From Strigops habroptila (taxonomy: Eukaryota; Chordata; Aves; Psittaciformes; Psittacidae): a stretch of DNA of 64,000 nucleotides. Shown one piece after another: positions 58,151-64,000 of this stretch. The DNA lies in assembly GCF_004027225.2 (NCBI RefSeq), contig NC_046360.1, positions 3,398,001-3,462,000 on the forward strand. Direction: 5' to 3'. The notes below the pieces were generated by a model that had not been told where the DNA came from, made no database searches, and saw only the letters and a list, made by a program, of their open reading frames with translations. A program made the translations under genes and the position numbers. Positions within the stretch are counted from its first letter, which is position 1; every line of letters starts with the position of its first letter.

Positions 58151-61100
58151 CTGGAAACAGCAACAGACCAAGTGTTTTGTGAGCATGCAAACAGTATGGT
58201 CATTAAAACCTCAGGCTGATGATTCCATTTCATTCGTGCAACGCTCAACAGTGACCATTTCCAATGTCTGATCAAGCACAGCTACAAGTTCTACTTCTCA
58301 GTAATGATCTTCAGAAGTCACTCGATGCTTTAGGTCACAAAGCAGTAGAAAGAAGTTGCCATTTTGCCCCTGAAGACAGAGTTTACTCTTACATCACTTG
58401 CTGCCACATAAAGTGACAAGTCAGCTGTTTCTGGCTTTCCTATCTCACAGGAGTTACACCACTGTGAAAGTTTAAATATTAAGTACCTAGTTTCAACATC
58501 TTAGAAAACTGTTGCTGGAGTAGGAGCTGCCGTGACACTGCACATCCACAGGAAGTCCACATTTAAACAAATAGGGGTATTTCAGCCTCTCAGGTACCGG
58601 CTGTGAGGGACTTCACTAAGAGGTTCAACAACAAGACAAGACAGAATCATCCTAAAGTCATCCTGAACTATTGATTAAATGCGACTTTCAGTAGCTCAAA
58701 ACACAAGAAAAAAACCAACATTTAAAGGGCTTCCTGTTCTTTGCCAGGAGTGGGGGCAAAAAAATGGAGCCCTCATGGTTTCAAAGGTAGCCTGGCTGGA
58801 ACAGGCTAAATATGACACTTTTGTTCCTAGTAAATCAGAAGAACTGGGAGAACAAGTGTTCCAAAGCCTGGGTGAGGAAAACACCCCAAACAACTTCCTC
58901 CTTCCTGAACCTGACTTAAAACAGTGTTTATACTACAAATACAGCTTTCAACAGCTGTGCTTCTGCCCCTCCCCAACATACACACTTGAGGTGCCTTTTC
59001 TCTTGTAAGCATCTTTGTAGGAGTCTCCTATGTGACTCTCAACACGGAGTGACTTGTATGTTACAACTACTTCCTACTCCAAGACGGAAATAAAGAGCAG
59101 ACGAGTCACTTACCTACAATCCTCTGCCCATCTTCTGTTCTTAGACGAACGATTTGCATTTTCACATTGGTACCACTCACAGAGGCTAGAACGCCTTCTA
59201 CTTTTGTCCAGACGCTCAATACTGAACCACACAAGACGTAGTAAGTTCGACAGCGGAGTCCCACTTCACACACTAATCCCAAGCCTGCCTTCTTGCAATT
59301 GCCTCTCCTGGAGGAGACAGAAAAAAGCTTTCAAAAGAATTCTGCAAACAGAAAGCATCCAATTCACTTAAAAATGAGACTTCGAGTTATTTAACATGTA
59401 TTCAGAGTTGAGCAGAGGCTGCAAATTCACAGTAAGGGAAGGATACTTTATGTACAGCATGTCACTAATGGTAAAGCTTTGAGAATTTTTGGGACCACAT
59501 CTTTGAGGTGTACAGACAGAGCTTGAAGTCAAAGATACCACTCATTTACACCACCTGAAAACCAGAACACGTTCTATGAAACTAGTATCTGATCAGTGTA
59601 TTTCAGAAAGTCCAATATTAATCTGAAACTTCTACCAGTTACGCTGTTCCTCAGGAATTAAGAGATCAGCTGCTCAGTTCAGACACACAGGAGGTAGCAC
59701 AGGAACAGCTGTTTCTGAAATCTAGCCCATCTCCATGTGAAGTATAAGTATTTCCCTCCCCCAGATAACATTTGAACTATCCTACCACAATAATACTTAA
59801 AGCACAAAGTTTCATTGTACTTCTACTGGAATGCTAGTGTATAAATCACACTCATCTAATATCTATTAGGACCCTAAGGGCAAGTGCAAAGCTTCCTGGT
59901 TCCATCAAAGGCTGGGTCACTTGAGTGGTCACAGGACAATTTTTGTTAAGCAAGAAACACAGATTTCACAAGAGTAACAGAACAACAGAAGCAGTTGAGG
60001 TGAAGAGTTTAAGTTCAAGTATCTACGTGCATACAAACACTAACCAATAAGCATGAGTGCAGGTATCCGCAGAAGAGTTGTACTGCTCCAACCAGTGTGG
60101 CAGAGCATCTTCAGAAGGTACCTGGAGAAGTCAAAGTGGAAACAATAATGAAGTAACACACATCAAGACTTGCACAAAACAATTCAAAACACACTCATAA
60201 AATTGTTTAAGCGTTAAGGTACCTTTCCCACCTCTAATAATCCATTACGGTATTTAAAACATCAGCAGCAAACACCAGCTCAGGATTCAGAATCGTTGCT
60301 TAGAATACACTGCACATACCTGCTTATTTAAGAGCATGTTTGTACACCTTACATAGAAGCAAGACTTTTCCTTGCTAGACCCTAAAACCCCCTCATTTTC
60401 CATTACCACACCACAGATTATTTATATTCAGAAAGCTTTGGATATAGGAATGCAGAAACCATATAAATCTGCTTTAAAAGACCCATTTACAAGCTCCACT
60501 CTGGAAAAATAAGCCTAGTTTTTGACTTGTCAGAACGATACATAAATAGCAGAAAAAGAAAGTCCTTGTAATTCTTTTCAAACTTTTCTAAGTTTGAAAC
60601 CAGCATCATTTTAATGGTTACCTTCTTATATTTCTTTTTCAGGTCTGCACATGTTTCTAGTTTGAGTTGTTTCCCAGTATTTGGTCTGTATACTAAAAAA
60701 AGCTTCTTTTTAGGATTCACTTCTTTTACTAGAATAGCAGTTTTCTTGTTATTTCTTATCTGGAAAGAAAAAAGACCAAAACCTTTTTAAGTTTAACATG
60801 CTGACAGTTTCTGCCTTAAGTAATTCTATATTGTGTTCTTCAGAGTGATAGTGCATGTGTGCACAGACAACCTGTAATGACAAGGACACCTTTAGAAGAC
60901 AAGACCACTAAATCTGCATTAGCCTCACAACTTTTCCTTACAGTGAAAACATCTGGTTTCTCCATGCAGGTTTAAGTAAGAGCTATTAATTTGGGCTCCC
61001 ATTCCCATCAGAAAACACCCTGAGCAGCTAAAAAGGAATGCTTTATAATGAATGTTGGAAACAACATGAATTTTAATGTAATACTGAAAGCATTTTGCAA

Positions 61101-64000
61101 AACTGAGCAGTAATTAATATGAAGTATTGGGTTAGTCCCCCAAAACCTTCTCTGAATATAATCCAAGAGGCAGAAGAATCTTACCTGTAGTGATAAATAA
61201 AATCCATCATCTGGACCTGTCTGTTCTGCCCAGATCTTAGTTGCTTCATCCCAAGACATTCCTCTCTCTACACTGATCTAGAAGAGAGCCACGCAGGGAG
61301 ATTTGAATGGGAACAGCCTTTGAAACAGTTACAGACACAGGAATTAAAGAACAATAGAATCAAATATTGCCCAGTGAAAGGCCAGGAACCTCCCCTCTTA
61401 GCCAACTGCCATGTTCTAGAAAACCTTATTGGCAAGGAAGTTTTGTTAGTTTTAGACAAAGAAGATACAGACTTAACTTACTGTGTATAGTTCTACATGT
61501 CCAGAGGTAGAATATCCGGGAGTTAAGAACTTCTTAACATCTGCCTTTCTCACCTTCTCATCCCCAGAGCCCAAATCTTAAAAAGGAAAAGGATAGAGTT
61601 ACTCTGTTTCTCTGCTCTTAAGTATAAGAGTACCGATAAATTGATTTACTCACCCAAGATGCCCATATCGTATCTTCCATTCTTTTTAGCATTTTGAATA
61701 ACTGCACTTAACGTGTCAGAAAAGTACTGGAATAAAGCATTCTGCTGATGGACTTCCATGCCAAGAATTCTGTTCAGAAACTTCCCTATATTGTTATAAT
61801 CTTGAAAAAAAGAATAAGAAGTATACATATTAGGTCAACAGAGATTAAGTTTGATGACAAGAAGCTCTCGATCAGCATTCACAAAGAGCCTCAAAAAGTA
61901 ATTAAATCCATGTGTTCAGAAATGAGGAAAACGTTCTGAAGTTTTCCCAAGAAGTCACTTTTTAGATAGTTACAACTTCGATACTATTGCTAGGAAGCCA
62001 CTATTATGACATACAATATTCCTAGCAACATTCTAAAGATACTCTAATCACACAAATACCTTTATCAAGCGTTAGTATTCCAGATCTGTCTTCTACATTT
62101 ATCAAGCCTACACCAATCAATCCCTGACGAACATCTAGGAAAAAGAAGAGAGGTTAAATCACAGCTACTTTGCCATCTAAGAGTACAAAGGTGAAAGGAC
62201 AGCTTGTGTAGCAATCCTGTTTCAGGATCCAATTTCAAAACTTCTGATGCTCCTCAAAAAACATTACTTGCAATGTCTATCTAATACATCAATAAGCAAG
62301 ACAGAACTTTGCCTTCTGTCCTTCCACAAAGCACAGGCAGAGAGGGAAAAGCACTACTGGCCCTGTGTATGACGCCACAGAACAAGATACTGCAACAGAT
62401 AATGGGAAAGTGAAGAAAGTGATGTTAACAAACTGCCTGTAATATTTTGGCCAAACAGATACAGAACATGCCTTATACTCAGAGTTCATATATCTTGTTT
62501 CATACACGACTTCAATATTCAAGCAACGTGTGTAGGAATAACATCCAGTGAGAGCCTACCTGGGCCAGCTGATCTCTAGAATTATTTGCATTTTCTGCAT
62601 AGTGGAGATCAAAAGGGAGCAATTACACCCAGTTAATTATAGTTACCTTTGAAGAAGTCTCCGGGAAAATCAGGAGGAGGTGAGACCATTGGTGAGTCCA
62701 AGTTCACAATGGATTTCATAACAATCTCTAAAGCATTTCTGCCATACTGCATAAGAAAAAGAAAGTTGCTCTAGCAATCTGATCCAGTGTTTGTGCCTCA
62801 GCCCCAAGCACACATGGTTTAACAAGTATTTGTAATTCACAGTGTTTTCACTGCAGTAGCAAAGGAACCAGTTATTAGCTCTCTAGTTTTAAACTACACT
62901 CTATAAACAGCCCAGTCTTAATTTGTACTTAGAATTGCTAATTTCATCTTCCAGTTGTGACTGAAAGAACACATTTACTTAAGCAAATACAGTAAAGAAA
63001 TTTACACACGTTTGTGTTCCATGTGGCTTTGCAAACAGAACTAAGAATGCTTACTGCTATCTCAGAAAGAGGCCTCCTATCGAGAAAGTAATACAGCTAA
63101 AGTAAAACGCTTCACAGGAGATGAAGGAAATCCTTCCTCAACAGGTCATTTGTGATGTGAGGAATAAGCACCACAGCATGAACTTTCAGACTGAAAAAGA
63201 ACCATCACCTTGTTGTCAAAATTGAATCTGCTGAGGTCTCGAGTTTCCGTAGCCCGTCTGTCCCCATGGGTGAGGGCTCCCTGTAAAGACACATCTTTGT
63301 TATTGAATCAAGTTTTAAGAAAAGGAAACCTAAGTTATGTTTCCTTAAATGAAGGATCAGACTTCTTGAAACAATCTTACCAAACTCTCCAGTCTTTTTG
63401 CAACAATAGATGCAAATCTTTGCTCTCCTGCCAATTCAGAAATTAGGAACACGTACTCTGGAGCAGTCACTTGGTTGGATCTGTGAGTTCTTCCTGGATA
63501 ATTAAGTAGAAGCACATCCATTAGATAAATTCCACTTCACTGAATATTTCTAATAAACTATGAATTGTGAGGAGTAAAGAAAAAAGCCAGAACTTAATCC
63601 CACTGAAAATTAGTTTCTGCTGTAACACAGCCAACAGAAGGTTGGAGAGGAATGCTCTACAGTTGTGTCAACTTTCATAAAGACACTTGATACATGACAA
63701 AACCCTGAGCTGCAGTGGAAGTCTGTTTGCTAGCTTTCCTTCAAAACTTTCAAGACTATCAGCTATGACTATAAATCTTATTCTGTTCATGGGTAAAGGA
63801 GATTGGAAGGCTCCTTAAGTCAATCTTATTTTCTATGATTCTATGAATTTACTGCTACTGAGTTTGCCAGGGAAAGGAGACAGAAAAGGTTCTTTACCAA
63901 ACTGCTGTATTGCTCTGTCCGCGCTCCACGGCAGTTCCAGAGTCATGTGAACTCTCCGTCTCTGATTCTTAGCTCTGCGGTCTGCTTGCAATGATATACC
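58008..64000 (-). CDS. SBNO1: SBNO1, strawberry notch homolog 1 (last 12 coding exons; 5' part beyond right edge)
   Basis: Known role: nuclear SF2 helicase-like regulator, homologue of Drosophila strawberry notch, linked to Notch, EGFR and Wnt signalling. In the sequence, 12 exons join in phase to 449 C-terminal residues; the human protein is about 1390 aa. The window opens inside the C-terminal helicase lobe with [20 protein letters not shown], whose Q-x-x-GR-x-HR matches helicase motif VI. Then come [30 protein letters not shown], the [20 protein letters not shown] block, [16 protein letters not shown], the SBNO-specific [40 protein letters not shown], and a C-terminal end with Gln-rich [20 protein letters not shown]. 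The family matches along its whole length with no frameshift. It is transcribed in the same direction as CDK2AP1 downstream. Confidence 0.97.
59114..59307 (-). CDS. SBNO1: SBNO1 exon, penultimate
   Basis: Acceptor CTCCTCCAG, donor GTAAGT. Encodes [20 protein letters not shown] onward to GQRIV, including the [20 protein letters not shown] beta-rich block. Confidence 0.96.
60045..60121 (-). CDS. SBNO1: SBNO1 exon
   Basis: Acceptor CTTCTCCAG, donor GTTAGT. Encodes [20 protein letters not shown] then CTHAYW. Confidence 0.95.
60622..60759 (-). CDS. SBNO1: SBNO1 exon
   Basis: A 46-codon symmetric exon. Acceptor CTTTCCAG, donor GTAACC. Encodes [20 protein letters not shown] onward to DLKKKYKK. Confidence 0.96.
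61185..61277 (-). CDS. SBNO1: SBNO1 exon
   Basis: A 31-codon symmetric exon. Acceptor CTCTTCTAG, donor GTAAGA. Encodes [20 protein letters not shown] then [11 protein letters not shown]. Confidence 0.96.
61482..61576 (-). CDS. SBNO1: SBNO1 exon
   Basis: Acceptor CTTTTTAAG, donor GTAAGT. Encodes [20 protein letters not shown] then [12 protein letters not shown]. Confidence 0.95.
61654..61800 (-). CDS. SBNO1: SBNO1 exon
   Basis: Acceptor TTTTTCAAG, donor GTGAGT. Encodes [20 protein letters not shown] onward to [10 protein letters not shown]. Confidence 0.96.
62060..62134 (-). CDS. SBNO1: SBNO1 exon
   Basis: A 75-base exon. Acceptor TTTTCCTAG, donor GTATTT. Encodes [20 protein letters not shown] then LTLDK. 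Confidence 0.95.
62647..62746 (-). CDS. SBNO1: SBNO1 exon
   Basis: A 100-base exon. Acceptor CTTATGCAG, donor GTAACT. Encodes [20 protein letters not shown] then [13 protein letters not shown]. Confidence 0.96.
63209..63280 (-). CDS. SBNO1: SBNO1 exon
   Basis: A 24-codon symmetric exon. Acceptor CTTTACAG, donor GTGATG. Encodes [20 protein letters not shown] then FDNK. Confidence 0.96.
63381..63493 (-). CDS. SBNO1: SBNO1 exon
   Basis: Acceptor TTATCCAG, donor GTAAGA. Encodes [20 protein letters not shown] onward to KRLESL. The GR-T-HR of helicase motif VI spans its 5' junction. Confidence 0.96.
63800..63845 (+). repeat. Probable diverged CR1 terminus
   Basis: A short stretch ending TTTTCTATGATTCTATGA, the terminal repeat seen at CR1 3' ends, preceded by a degraded GGAAGGCTCCTTAAGTCAAT. 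It lies in an SBNO1 intron. It is too short for a firm call. Confidence 0.5.
63898..64000 (-). CDS. SBNO1: SBNO1 exon, cut by right edge
   Basis: At least 103 bases. Donor GTAAAG. Encodes [20 protein letters not shown] then [14 protein letters not shown]. The acceptor is outside the window. Confidence 0.95.

Noticed and set aside
1-64000. tRNA, rRNA, CRISPR array, operon-like or phage-like structure
   Set aside because: Looked for on both strands and not seen. The exon-intron structure shows this is vertebrate nuclear DNA.

Overview
The window is vertebrate nuclear DNA, most likely from a bird. The genes are split by short GT-AG introns, there are two CpG-island promoters, and the only recognisable interspersed repeats are CR1 LINE tails, including the TTCTATGATTCTA-type 3' end typical of sauropsids. 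Gene order and orientation match the conserved block on human 12q24.31: MPHOSPH9 (minus), MTRFR/C12orf65 (plus), CDK2AP1 (minus), SBNO1 (minus). I rebuilt the exons by reading both strands, requiring AG/GT borders, continuous codon phase and family-like protein sequence. All 40 coding exons join in phase.

Region by region. Positions 59-24317 (minus) hold 22 coding exons of MPHOSPH9, 1138 codons from the initiator ATG; the last exon or exons lie beyond the left edge. Positions 26.0-27.35 kb are a CpG island acting as a divergent promoter between MPHOSPH9 and MTRFR, with six co-oriented CCAAT boxes. Positions 27613-28639 (plus) hold the two coding exons of MTRFR (162 aa, GGQ motif), after a non-coding first exon ending at 27167. 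Positions 30543-44533 (minus) hold the four coding exons of CDK2AP1 (118 aa), with a 10 kb first intron and a CpG island at 43.85-45.15 kb. Positions 45.2-56.7 kb are intergenic and I see no gene there. Positions 58008-64000 (minus) hold the last 12 coding exons of SBNO1 (449 C-terminal residues); the 5' part of the gene lies beyond the right edge.

The four genes are neighbours by conserved synteny, not an operon. MPHOSPH9 is a centriolar coiled-coil protein, MTRFR a mitochondrial ribosome-rescue factor, CDK2AP1 a small CDK2-binding and NuRD-associated protein, and SBNO1 a helicase-like nuclear regulator. MPHOSPH9 and MTRFR share a promoter region, while MTRFR and CDK2AP1 converge tail to tail with opposite-strand poly(A) signals about 10 bp apart.

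I found no convincing new biological system. The observations most worth checking are a GC-AG intron in MPHOSPH9, the CCAAT/CHR-like promoter array, a possible N-terminal extension of CDK2AP1, extra residues at the CDK2AP1 exon 2/3 junction, a G-run-rich intron stretch in MPHOSPH9 pre-mRNA, and a short integrase-like fragment in CDK2AP1 intron 1.
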